DNA from: CAWKEY01 sp963696315
GTDB taxonomy: Bacteria; Pseudomonadota; Gammaproteobacteria; Methylococcales; Methylomonadaceae
Direction: 5' to 3'
DNA: 64,000 bases
Assembly: GCA_963696315.1 (NCBI GenBank)
Contig: CAVOJU010000022.1
Location: 62,001-126,000 of the forward strand
Numbering within the stretch: position 1 is the stretch's first letter; each line of letters opens with the position of its first letter. This document shows positions 54,496 to 62,931 of the stretch, piece by piece. The notes beneath the pieces were generated by a model. The model searched no databases. It was given only the letters and a program-made list of their open reading frames with translations, and was not told where the DNA came from. The position numbers were made by a program, and so were the translations under genes.

Positions 54496-55620
54496 ATGTC
54501 ACTTATGAAAATAATGCTGTTCAATCTGCTGTTGTTGTATGCAGGTTTGGCCTTCCCGCAGCCCGGCAGTCATCAGGATGTCATCAACCAGCTGCATGTA
54601 CCCCCCGGATTTACAATTTCGGTGTTTGCCGATAACGTACCCAATGCTCGCAGTCTGGCTTTGGCCGATAACGGTGTGGTGTTTGTCGGCACGGGGCAGG
54701 CAGGGAACGTCTATGCCGTGCAGGATTTGGATGCTGATGGCGTGGCCGACAAGCGTCATTTCATCGCGACCGGTTTAACTATGCCCAACGGCGTAGCCTA
54801 CAAAGACGGCGCGCTGTATGTGGCGGAAGTCAATCGCATACTTCGATTTGACCGGATTACCGGGCACTTGCTTGACCCGCCCAAACCGGCTGTGGTCTAC
54901 GATCAATTGCCTTCGGATCAGCATCATGGCTGGAAATATCTGCGTTTTGGCCCGGATGGCAAGCTGTACACGGCGGTCGGCGCGCCCTGTAATATCTGCA
55001 ATCCCAAAAAAGACATATACGCTTCCTTGGTCCGGCTGAATGCCGATGGCACTGATTTTGAGATTATCGGCCATGGCATCCGCAATACGGTCGGCTTCGA
55101 CTGGGAGCCGACTACGAAAGCGCTGTTTTTTACCGAAAACGGCCGCGATTATTTGGGTGACGATCTGCCGGCCGATGAACTGAACCGGTGGTCGGAAAAG
55201 GGCGAGCATTTTGGTTATCCCTATTGCCATGGCGGCGATGTGCCTGATCCCGAGTTTGCCGGCAACCGGAAATGCCAAGAATTTACCGCGCCGGCCTGGA
55301 AATTTAAAGCCCACATGGCACCCTTGGGCATGCGCTTTTATCAGGGCAAGCAGTTTCCTTCTGAATATAAAAATCAGTTGTTTGTTGCCCAGCATGGCTC
55401 CTGGAATCGCACGGAACCTCATGGTTACCGCATTGCCTTAGTCAAATTTAACCAGGGCAAACCGGTTTCGGAGCAGGTCTTTATTGACGGCTGGCTAAGC
55501 AAAGACGGCAAGGTGCTTGGGCGCCCCGTGGATGTTCTGGAATTGCCCGATGGCAGCCTGCTGATTTCCGATGATACGCTCGGTGTGATCTATAAAGTGG
55601 TGTACAAAAATAACTCATGA
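54496..55620 (+). CDS. Soluble PQQ-dependent sugar dehydrogenase family protein
   Basis: 374 residues with a signal peptide (LMKIMLFNLLLLYAGLAFPQ). Six-bladed propeller features: VPPGFTISVFADNVPNARSL, GVVFVGTGQAGNVYAVQD, MPNGVAYKDGALYVAEVN, RFGPDGKLYTAVGAPCN, and the catalytic-side HGIRNTVGFDWEP. LGMRFYQGKQFPSEYKNQLF and HGSWNR lie in the later blades. Family members oxidise aldoses or sorbosone in the periplasm. Methylotrophs make PQQ, so the cofactor would be available (inference). The stop overlaps the next start by 4 bp. Confidence 0.9.
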   Translation: MSLMKIMLFNLLLLYAGLAFPQPGSHQDVINQLHVPPGFTISVFADNVPNARSLALADNGVVFVGTGQAGNVYAVQDLDADGVADKRHFIATGLTMPNGVAYKDGALYVAEVNRILRFDRITGHLLDPPKPAVVYDQLPSDQHHGWKYLRFGPDGKLYTAVGAPCNICNPKKDIYASLVRLNADGTDFEIIGHGIRNTVGFDWEPTTKALFFTENGRDYLGDDLPADELNRWSEKGEHFGYPYCHGGDVPDPEFAGNRKCQEFTAPAWKFKAHMAPLGMRFYQGKQFPSEYKNQLFVAQHGSWNRTEPHGYRIALVKFNQGKPVSEQVFIDGWLSKDGKVLGRPVDVLELPDGSLLISDDTLGVIYKVVYKNNS

Positions 55621-56225
55621 ACAAACAATTTGAAATTATTGACCGCGACATCGTTTATCAGGGCTTTTTCCGGCTGGAAAAATACCGGCTGAAACATAGC
55701 TTGTTTGCCGGTGGCTGGAGCGCCGAACTGGACCGGGAGTTGTTCCGGCGCGGCAACTGTGTTGCCGTGCTGTTATACGATCCGCATCTGGATAAAGTCG
55801 TGCTGATCGAGCAGTTTAGAACCGGCGGTATTTTGCAGCCCGAGAAAGCCTGGATGCTGGAAATCGTCGCCGGTGCCATCGAAGAAGGCGAGTCGGCAGA
55901 AGACGTCGCCTATCGGGAATCGGTAGAAGAGGCGGGCTGCGAAATTCAGCAAATCATGGTGATCAACGAGTTTTTTACCACGCCCGGCGGTTCGTCCGAG
56001 TGGATTACCCTGTTTTGCGGCAAGGTTGATTGCAGCCATGTCGGCGGTATTCACGGCCTGGATCATGAGCACGAAGACATTCTGGTGCGCGCGCTTGATT
56101 TTGATGAAGTGTATCAACTGCTGGAAGACCGCAAGATCGAATCGGCGATTCCGATTATCGCCATCCAGTGGCTGGCATTGAACCGCCAACAGCTCCGGCA
56201 GCAGTGGGCAACTAAAGCCCTTTGA
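55617..56225 (+). CDS. Nudix hydrolase, ADP-ribose pyrophosphatase type (NudF-like)
   Basis: 202 residues. The Nudix box is complete: GAIEEGESAEDVAYRESVEE, then AGCEI (Gx5Ex7REUxEExGU). Upstream are VVLIEQFRTGGIL and downstream FFTTPGGSSEWITLFCGKVD, both typical of ADP-ribose pyrophosphatases. It cleaves ADP-ribose to AMP and ribose 5-phosphate. ATGA overlap with the PQQ dehydrogenase gene shows translational coupling. The following gap 56226-56479 has no supported gene. Confidence 0.93.
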   Translation: MNKQFEIIDRDIVYQGFFRLEKYRLKHSLFAGGWSAELDRELFRRGNCVAVLLYDPHLDKVVLIEQFRTGGILQPEKAWMLEIVAGAIEEGESAEDVAYRESVEEAGCEIQQIMVINEFFTTPGGSSEWITLFCGKVDCSHVGGIHGLDHEHEDILVRALDFDEVYQLLEDRKIESAIPIIAIQWLALNRQQLRQQWATKAL

Positions 56226-56479
56226 AATCATTCGGCAAGCTGTGTTCATTCCGAGCGGAGCGAGAAATCTTGTGGAGCTGCTCTGGATCGGCAAGATTCA
56301 TTATGGGAGCGACGCCTATGTCGCGCGATGGCTTCAAATCGCGGCATGGGCGTCGTTCACACTGACGGTTCCCAGTTACAAACTACAAAACTGTGTATTG
56401 CCCGTCCGCTTTGCGGTGAAAACCTGGCGAACGACGCCTTGTCCGCAACAGAATGCATTAAGCACTCGAAGCAGCGCTG

Positions 56480-57031
56480 TTACCATTGTGACTCGCCGGT
56501 TTCCGGATCGTACATTTCGTGCACTATTTTATGGCGGTTAGCCTTTAATTCCTCAATGCTGGGAGAATTGCTCAGCGCGCGTTTGATAGCCAGTTTCATG
56601 GCTTCGTAGTTGGTGCGGTATAAATCCTTGCGATCCAGATCAGGATTGGTAGCACATTCCGGTGCAATCCACACCATCGCAATAATGCACAGGTCATTGG
56701 CTTGTGCTTCTGGAATCACGCCATCGATAACGCTGTCCAGAACTGCATCGGCTATGGCGGATTGGACCGGGCCGCCTAGCAGGTTGACATAGGCACTCGA
56801 TTTAATGGTCACTTTAGGCACCATGATAGTTGCCGGGCGCACTTGCTGATTGCAGGCGCGAATGGCAAACATGCGGGTATGGCCTTCGGTTTGCCCCATA
56901 AGATTGGCAAAGGCGTGGCCGGCAGGCCCTTTGACATCGCCTATGAGTATTTCGGGCATGGCATCGGTACCTTGACCTTCACTAGAAAATACCGTCGCTT
57001 CGCCGGTTCTGAACCAAATTGTATCTGACAT
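56480..57031 (-). CDS. Formaldehyde-activating enzyme (Fae) paralogue
   Basis: 183 residues. Fae-like features: ILIGDVKGPAGHAFANLMG, EGHTRMFAIRACNQQVRPAT, PKVTIKSSAYVNLLGGPVQS and TNYEAMKLAIKRALSNSP. True Fae condenses formaldehyde with tetrahydromethanopterin and uses a His in the VAHIDLIIG segment. Here the aligned segment is DAMPEILIG, with Met (residue 25) in the His position by my alignment, so this is likely a paralogue with altered or no formaldehyde activity. GGAGG precedes ATG 57031. It supports a C1-using host. Confidence 0.88.
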   Translation of the reverse strand: MSDTIWFRTGEATVFSSEGQGTDAMPEILIGDVKGPAGHAFANLMGQTEGHTRMFAIRACNQQVRPATIMVPKVTIKSSAYVNLLGGPVQSAIADAVLDSVIDGVIPEAQANDLCIIAMVWIAPECATNPDLDRKDLYRTNYEAMKLAIKRALSNSPSIEELKANRHKIVHEMYDPETGESQW

Positions 57032-57247
57032 AGGAAACCCTCCAACTTAGAGATAAAGAAGCGGCATTCTATGCTGGATGTCGAGACAGGAGCAATAGTT
57101 TCCACCAAATCCGCGCATCGATCAGTTAGGGCGCTGCGGGTTTTGAGCAAGGAGAAGGGCGGGTGCTGCTTCGGGCTTATGATAAACTAGCCCAGCAAAT
57201 AGTCATGGCCTGATACCAATCTTCGAGAAATTGTATTGACCCCCAAA

Positions 57248-59092
57248 ATGTTATTAAAAAAATTATTACCGTTCATTTCCACAACGCTGTTTTATGTGTT
57301 GTTTTACCTGATCAGCGCCATCAAGTTTGATGTGCAGATCAAGCCTAGCGCAGTGCCGCTGGATTATGTGCTGCAACTGGTCATTGCCTATTTGCTGTAT
57401 GCCTTGTCAAAGCGTATTTGGATATTTTTGGTAATTCAGGCTCTGGTGATGGGTCTTTTGTATATTGGCAATGCCATAAAAATATCCTTTTTTGGCGGCC
57501 CCATCATGCCGGATGATGTTTATGCACTGAGGTCGCTGCTGCTGATTCTGGAAGGCTGGCGTTTTTTTGCCACGGCCCTGCCGCTGGCGGCCATTGCCAG
57601 TTTATTGCTGTTTAACTTCACCATGCGGCACTGGAGTGCGTATGGATCCAGTTTTGTAATTTTTTCAGCCGGCATCACATTTTTATTCAGCCCTGAGAGT
57701 ATTTTAATTCCGCTTGATAAATACACCGGCAACTCGGTATGGGATCAACGTTCCAATTATATCTGGCATGGCGCCACGGTCTATACCTTACAAGAAAGCG
57801 CTCGCCGCTTTGTTCAGCTAGATTTGCCGCCGTATCAGGATGATGCTCAGGAAGCGGCTGACAGATTACGGGCGACGATGCCGCCAAAGCCGGTTGCTGC
57901 CAAGGCGTTTACGCCCCGCAACATTCATCTGATACTGCTGGAATCATTTTGGGATCCGAATGCACTGAAAAAAGCCCGCTATACACAAAATCCGCTGGCA
58001 CCCGATTTTAGAAAATTATGGAAGAGTGCAAATTATTCCCAAACCTTGACCCCGGTATTTGGCGGCTTTACCGCCAATTCGGAATTTGAGGTTTTATGCG
58101 GCTTTCCGGTCGTTAAAGATAACGTTAAATTTGAAAGGCAGTTGCTTAATGATGTGCCCTGTTTACCGCATATACTGGAAAACAAGGGCTACAAGACCTA
58201 CGTCTCGCATCCTAACGTGCCGGTGTTTTGGAACCGCGTCAATGCTTACCGGCGCATAGGCTTTGATACCTACTGGTCGCTTGATGACTTTGTTCAGGAT
58301 GACATGAACCGGGAGTTTATGTCCGATGCCACCTTGTATCGACAGGTGCTGGAAAAGCTGTCGCTTGCCCTGGACACTCAACAACCGGTGCTGAATTACA
58401 TTGTGACGTATTTCGGGCATTGGAATTATCCCCTGAGTGAGAGCAGGCCCAATAAAGTCAATTCATCTTCCAGCGTTGAGGAAGTATTAAGCTACGCCAA
58501 TACCATGTACTACAAATCACGGGAATTGATGGCGTTCATTGAACAACTGCGCAAACGTGATCCTGACGGCATCATCGTGTTTTTTGGCGATCACCTGCCA
58601 TTCTTGGGTGAAAACTTTGCCGGCTACGTTGATTCCGGCGTGCTGACCGCCAATCGCAGCGATTTTACCCCGGACATGTTCAAATTTTACGTCAGTACAC
58701 CGCTGTTGATTATCGATGGCAAACGCGGGCCGGTTAAATTCGGCAATCTGCCGCTTTATCAGGTGCCCAAGTTCCTGCTCAATCTGTTGAATTATGACGA
58801 GCCGAGTATCATGGATTATACCGACTCAATGCCGGGGGGCATGCGTGTGCGGCCATTGCCAGGCCTGCATTTCAATCTGACTCAGGACGGCAAGGTAGAC
58901 CTCTGTAAAGAACCGCCGTATTCGGAAAGCTGCCAACAAGCAGCCGCCTGGTTGAAGGATGTCAACACCGTCAGCAATGATCTATTTATAGGGCGCCAGT
59001 ATACGCGTCCTCTGCATTCAACTGAACAACGGGATCAGCCCGAGCCCATGGAACCAGAGCTGGCGCCGGAAAACGACAGTCTGTCCAACTGA
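57248..59092 (+). CDS. LTA synthase family membrane sulfatase/phosphoglycerol transferase
   Basis: 614 residues from ATG 57248; a TTG four codons earlier is an alternative. About four to five N-terminal transmembrane helices (to about residue 160) precede a periplasmic alkaline-phosphatase-fold domain: NIHLILLESFWDP with a metal ligand, FGGFTANSEFEVLCGFP with the catalytic Thr at about 275, YFGHWNYPL, and FFGDHLPFLGENF with the Asp-His metal pair. Gram-negative relatives (OpgB, EptA-like) add phosphoglycerol or phosphoethanolamine to glycans or lipids. The substrate here is unknown. Confidence 0.88.
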   Translation: MLLKKLLPFISTTLFYVLFYLISAIKFDVQIKPSAVPLDYVLQLVIAYLLYALSKRIWIFLVIQALVMGLLYIGNAIKISFFGGPIMPDDVYALRSLLLILEGWRFFATALPLAAIASLLLFNFTMRHWSAYGSSFVIFSAGITFLFSPESILIPLDKYTGNSVWDQRSNYIWHGATVYTLQESARRFVQLDLPPYQDDAQEAADRLRATMPPKPVAAKAFTPRNIHLILLESFWDPNALKKARYTQNPLAPDFRKLWKSANYSQTLTPVFGGFTANSEFEVLCGFPVVKDNVKFERQLLNDVPCLPHILENKGYKTYVSHPNVPVFWNRVNAYRRIGFDTYWSLDDFVQDDMNREFMSDATLYRQVLEKLSLALDTQQPVLNYIVTYFGHWNYPLSESRPNKVNSSSSVEEVLSYANTMYYKSRELMAFIEQLRKRDPDGIIVFFGDHLPFLGENFAGYVDSGVLTANRSDFTPDMFKFYVSTPLLIIDGKRGPVKFGNLPLYQVPKFLLNLLNYDEPSIMDYTDSMPGGMRVRPLPGLHFNLTQDGKVDLCKEPPYSESCQQAAAWLKDVNTVSNDLFIGRQYTRPLHSTEQRDQPEPMEPELAPENDSLSN

Positions 59093-59205
59093 TCCTGGAA
59101 GAAAAATTAATCACTCGATAAGCCAAGTCAATTACCCTGTGGGCTCGATTTACCCGTAAGCACAAGTAAACCATCAGCCCTGAATTTTCTGGAGATGAAA
59201 GAATT

Positions 59206-60319
59206 ATGAAAAAATGTTTTGCCATGATGATTTTCGCTTGGGGCATGCTGTTTTCAGGCAGCGGCACTGCCACCGAGTTGAGTGTGCCCTTGCAAATTGA
59301 TTACAGCCTGATTAAAAAAGCCTTGGTGAGCCAGCTTTATAAAGGCCCGGGCAACACTGCCGAGTTGTGGCATGAAAGCCACGGCTGCGGGTATTTAAAG
59401 CTGGCTAATCCCGATATTGGCGGGCAAAACGGCCAAATTCGCCTGTTGAATAATGTACAGGCAAAACTGGGTACTCCTATGGGCGGACAATGCCTGACGA
59501 TTATGGAATGGTCGGGGATTTTGGAAACCTTCCAGCAGCCGACTCTGGATGCCGGCGGTTCAGTGTTGACGTTGCCGATTACCAAAGCCAATGCTTATGA
59601 TCGCGACGGCCGCTATCTGACCATTGATCAGCTTCAGAATTTGATCAAACGCGTTGCAGAACCGCGCCTAGCCGCAGTAAAAATTGATTTAAAAGAATCC
59701 CGGAGCAACATTGAACAGACCCTGGCAAAATTCTTACCACAAGAAAATGCCCAGCAAGTCAAGGACATGCTCAGTACGCTCAGATTCAGCAGCGTTAACT
59801 GCCAATGAAAACGGTATTGGCATCAAGCTTGCGCTTAATGCGCCTGAGCAATTAACGCCGGCAAAACCGGCGCCTGTCTTTACCGAGGCCGAGCAGCAAC
59901 AATGGCAGGCCGCATGGCCGCAATGGGATGCCTTTTTAAGCTCTGCAATCAAACAGGCGTCTGCTGATACCCAATCTCCCGAATTGCGCGATACCTTGAT
60001 GGAAATTCTGATGGATTCGCGTGTGGCCTTCCAGGCCGGGTTAAAACACCAGGATGCCAACAGCGCCGATCCGGTGAGGGTGTTTTTTACCGATACCTGG
60101 CAACGTCTTTCGCCGGTGCTAAGCACGATAGCCAAGGAATTGCCCGGCATGCAGGGCCTGCGCTACTTAACCTTTATAGCCGCTACCGATGTAATTTATG
60201 AACTGGACAACCTGGGCGCGCCGTTTGGGCTTACTATTTCATCGGACGGCCTGCGCAGTCTGGCACGCATTCTCATGGCGGGCAGGCAGCAGCAAAGCGA
60301 GTCAGGGCCGGCGCGCTGA
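59206..60319 (+). pseudogene. Secreted protein of unknown function, one frameshift
   Basis: From ATG 59206 with a signal peptide (MKKCFAMMIFAWGMLFSGSG, then TATE). The first half has LQIDYSLIKKALVSQLYKGP, LWHESHGCGYLKLANPDI and LTLPITKANAYDRDGRYL. At 59794-59798 the frame breaks; dropping one T in GTTAAC continues as VTANENGIGIKLALNAPEQL and through FTEAEQQQWQAAWPQWDAFL to the stop at 60319. The whole product would be about 370 residues. Family not recognised. It follows the LTA-synthase-like gene by 114 bp on the same strand. Confidence 0.75.
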
Positions 60320-60488
60320 AATCGAAGTTGGAGGATGCGGCTGAGAGGCTTCCTGCGGCTGCCAAAGCCGGATAACAAGGCCTTCATCTTGTTGTGCACC
60401 TTGGCCTGAATGACTAAGGGTTTTCATACGCTAAGGGCCTATGGCTTACTGAACTGCGACGCGGCAGGGCAGGGGCCTGCCCATAGCT

Positions 60489-60992
60489 TTAATAAGGCCG
60501 GTTTCTGATATGGAAGCGATAGAGCACGGGCGACAGCCAGACTTCAATGAGAAAAAACACGCTGACCACGGCGACAATGTCCAGCCATCCCAAACCCAGT
60601 GGTAACTGTAATGCCATGGACGGCAGCAATGATTCCGGAATCACATCAAGCCCCCGGGTACGGCTGCTTTCGCTATAGCCCAGACGGCGCTTGGTGAAAC
60701 TTGCCAGCAGATCGCCGCACATCGCTGCCAACCCAAACACAGCGCCTTGTTGTGCAGATATATCCAGCAGCGAGGCCGCACACATGGTTGCTGTAACCGA
60801 TGCCAGTAAACCGCGCCAGGTTTTGCTGTAGCCAAACAGGGGGTGGCCGTCTGCTAACGATTTCCCCCTGTCTATTGGCTGATTGAAACGATTTTTCAGT
60901 ACATTTTTTGCGATGATGGGGGCGCCATTGGCGGCCAGCAATAAAAGAATAGTTTTAGCGATACAGCTTAGACAGAAAAGTGGTGCATCCAT
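60489..60992 (-). CDS. CDP-archaeol synthase-like (CarS/DUF46) membrane protein
   Basis: 167 residues from ATG 60992 (MDAPLFCLSCIAKTILLLLA). Features of the CDP-alcohol cytidylyltransferase/CarS family: ANGAPIIAKNVL, PIDRGKSLADGHPLFGYSKTWRG, and AAMCGDLLASFTKRRLG with the acidic site, plus four hydrophobic segments. Bacterial members sit in the cytoplasmic membrane and may activate an unusual lipid with CTP; the substrate is unknown. The open frame runs 25 residues further upstream without a family match. Confidence 0.8.
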   Translation of the reverse strand: MDAPLFCLSCIAKTILLLLAANGAPIIAKNVLKNRFNQPIDRGKSLADGHPLFGYSKTWRGLLASVTATMCAASLLDISAQQGAVFGLAAMCGDLLASFTKRRLGYSESSRTRGLDVIPESLLPSMALQLPLGLGWLDIVAVVSVFFLIEVWLSPVLYRFHIRNRPY

Positions 60993-61020
60993 GTTTGCCA
61001 GTGTAAAGTCACGCTTGCGA

Positions 61021-61809
61021 TCAATCGAAAATCGCTGATTGGAGATCCTTGCTGGTATCCAGGCCACGCAGCAGGGCTTTATCTTTAATGCCGGTAAAAC
61101 GGGTGCCGGTTAACGTGCTCCCGGCAAAATTGGCATCGTTAAGCAGAGCCTGAGATAAATCGGCGTTCGATAAATCGGCATCCGATAAATCGGCTCTGGC
61201 AAGATCGGCGCCAAATAACACGGCATTGTGCAGCTTGGCGCCGGTAAAATTGGCCAGCTTCAGCAGGGCACGATTGAGATTGGCCCCGGTTAAATTGGCG
61301 CCGGTTAAGTTGGCGCCATTCAAACTGACCCGCATCAAACCCATGGGCTGATTCTTCATGTCAACACCCCAGTCGGCGTTGGTTAAATTGGCATGACTGA
61401 GGTTGGCACGATCCAGATTGGCGATAAAGCGGCTGCCGGTAAGATTGGCACCGCTCAGATTGGCTTCTGCCATGTGCACGCCAAAAATACTGGTATGGGC
61501 AAGATTGGCGCCGGAAAGATTGATTTTGGACATCACCGTTAAATCCAGATTCAGGCCGGATAAATTACTGTTGCTCAGATTGGCGCGTCGCAAATCTGAG
61601 CCCCACAAATCAGCATTGCGAAAGTCCAAACCCGATAAATCAAGACCGGCAAGATCTTTACGGCGCAAATCTGCGGGATGTGCCTTGTCGGCGTTGGCCA
61701 GGCGTTTTTCAATTTCCGCCCGGTCAAGATCGGCTGCCGATGCCGATAGGGAAAAACACAGGGCTAACAAGCTCAGGCAATAACAACGGATGGAAGGATG
61801 CGATTTCAT
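61021..61809 (-). CDS. Exported pentapeptide-repeat protein
   Basis: 262 residues with a signal peptide (LLALCFSLSASA). After a short helical start (DRAEIEKRLANADKAH), A(D/N)LxX repeats run from about residue 45 to 235: ADLWGSDLRRANLSNSNL, ANLSGANLTGS, ANLTGANLTGANLNRALL, ADLSDADLSNADLS. This predicts a right-handed quadrilateral beta helix in the periplasm. Function unknown. It lies 15 bp after the coiled-coil gene on the same strand and may share its transcript. Confidence 0.9.
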   Translation of the reverse strand: MKSHPSIRCYCLSLLALCFSLSASAADLDRAEIEKRLANADKAHPADLRRKDLAGLDLSGLDFRNADLWGSDLRRANLSNSNLSGLNLDLTVMSKINLSGANLAHTSIFGVHMAEANLSGANLTGSRFIANLDRANLSHANLTNADWGVDMKNQPMGLMRVSLNGANLTGANLTGANLNRALLKLANFTGAKLHNAVLFGADLARADLSDADLSNADLSQALLNDANFAGSTLTGTRFTGIKDKALLRGLDTSKDLQSAIFD

Positions 61810-61824
61810 GGGGCAACTCTCATT

Positions 61825-62931
61825 TTAGGATTGTTCTGGCGGTTTCGGGCTATTTTTATAGTCCGGTTGGGCTTTGAGTTCACTGGTTTGTTGCGCTTGC
61901 TGTGCCTGAATTTTTTGCCCGGCCTCACGCAAACGGCTTTGCTGTTTTTCCTGGCGCTGAATCTGGGCCAGGGTTATTTTATCTTCCTGCTCGGCCTGAT
62001 GGGCGAGCTGTTCAAGCAAGTCGCGGTTTTCTGCCAATCGTTGCCGGGCTTTTTGATTTTCCTGCACCCGCAGTTCGGCTTCTAATGCCATTTCTTTTAA
62101 CTCATGTTCGTATTTTATGTGTTCGGCCTGGATGCGCTTTTCGATAACCAGTTGTTTGACGAGTTGCTGTTCCTGGTCTTCCAGCAACAAACGTTGGTTT
62201 TCCGCTTGCTGGGCTTGTAGTTGCCGCTCCAGTTTCGCCGTCTGCCTGAGATGTTCAAGCTGTTGCTGTTTTTCAGCCAGCGCTTGTTGTTCGAGGGCTT
62301 GTTGCTGACGAAACAGTTCCTGATTTTTTTGTTCGGTTATCTCAAAAGTTTTTTTTAAGACCTCGAGATAGAGGTTTTCCCGCCCCCACTGTACATCGGG
62401 AAACTCTGCAAAACTGGCCGTCATGTGGCATAGGGTTTGCGCTTGAATGGCTTGCGCCATCAGTAATTCATCGATCGAACGGGCGATTTTTTTCTCTACC
62501 TCAGCCAGACCGGTCTGTACCCATGCAACATCGTTTAAGGTTTGTAGCTCGGCATCGATGATTTCCTCGATGACTCCGGCATACGTCTGTTTGATATGGT
62601 CGTTAATGGTGGTTAGCAGTTCGCTGTTCTTCTCGACGTATTTCAATGTTGCCTGGAAGCGAATCTGTAGATCAACCGTCAGACTGCAAAAGTCGTCGTA
62701 CAGTGTGATCTGTTTGCTATAGTGCCAGTCTTCGATGCCGAGCGGGTATAGCTGATGATAAAAGCGTTTGACGAATCGTTCCGGACGTAAGTAAAGCTTC
62801 GAATACGGGCCGATTTTTATGGCAACCAGTTGCCTGTCGGCATCGAAGCCCGGCTCCCAGATGCCGTTGTCGAAGTCTGCAGCCGTATCCGTGGTCAACC
62901 AATTTTCCAGTTCGTGTGCTGAATTATTCAT
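61825..62931 (-). CDS. Band-7/SPFH-like protein with long C-terminal coiled coil
   Basis: About 368 residues from ATG 62931; a TTG three codons earlier is possible. The N-terminal part resembles SPFH/band-7 domains in pattern: LVAIKIGPYSKLYLRPERF, CSLTVDLQIRFQATLKYVE, then IKQTYAGVIEEIIDAELQTL. From about 215 to 360 is a Gln/Glu/Arg-rich coiled coil (ALEQQALAEKQQQLEHLRQT and similar). No signal peptide. The start overlaps the stop of the membrane-protein gene by 8 bp, so the two are translationally coupled. Family assignment is inference. Confidence 0.7.
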   Translation of the reverse strand: MNNSAHELENWLTTDTAADFDNGIWEPGFDADRQLVAIKIGPYSKLYLRPERFVKRFYHQLYPLGIEDWHYSKQITLYDDFCSLTVDLQIRFQATLKYVEKNSELLTTINDHIKQTYAGVIEEIIDAELQTLNDVAWVQTGLAEVEKKIARSIDELLMAQAIQAQTLCHMTASFAEFPDVQWGRENLYLEVLKKTFEITEQKNQELFRQQQALEQQALAEKQQQLEHLRQTAKLERQLQAQQAENQRLLLEDQEQQLVKQLVIEKRIQAEHIKYEHELKEMALEAELRVQENQKARQRLAENRDLLEQLAHQAEQEDKITLAQIQRQEKQQSRLREAGQKIQAQQAQQTSELKAQPDYKNSPKPPEQS

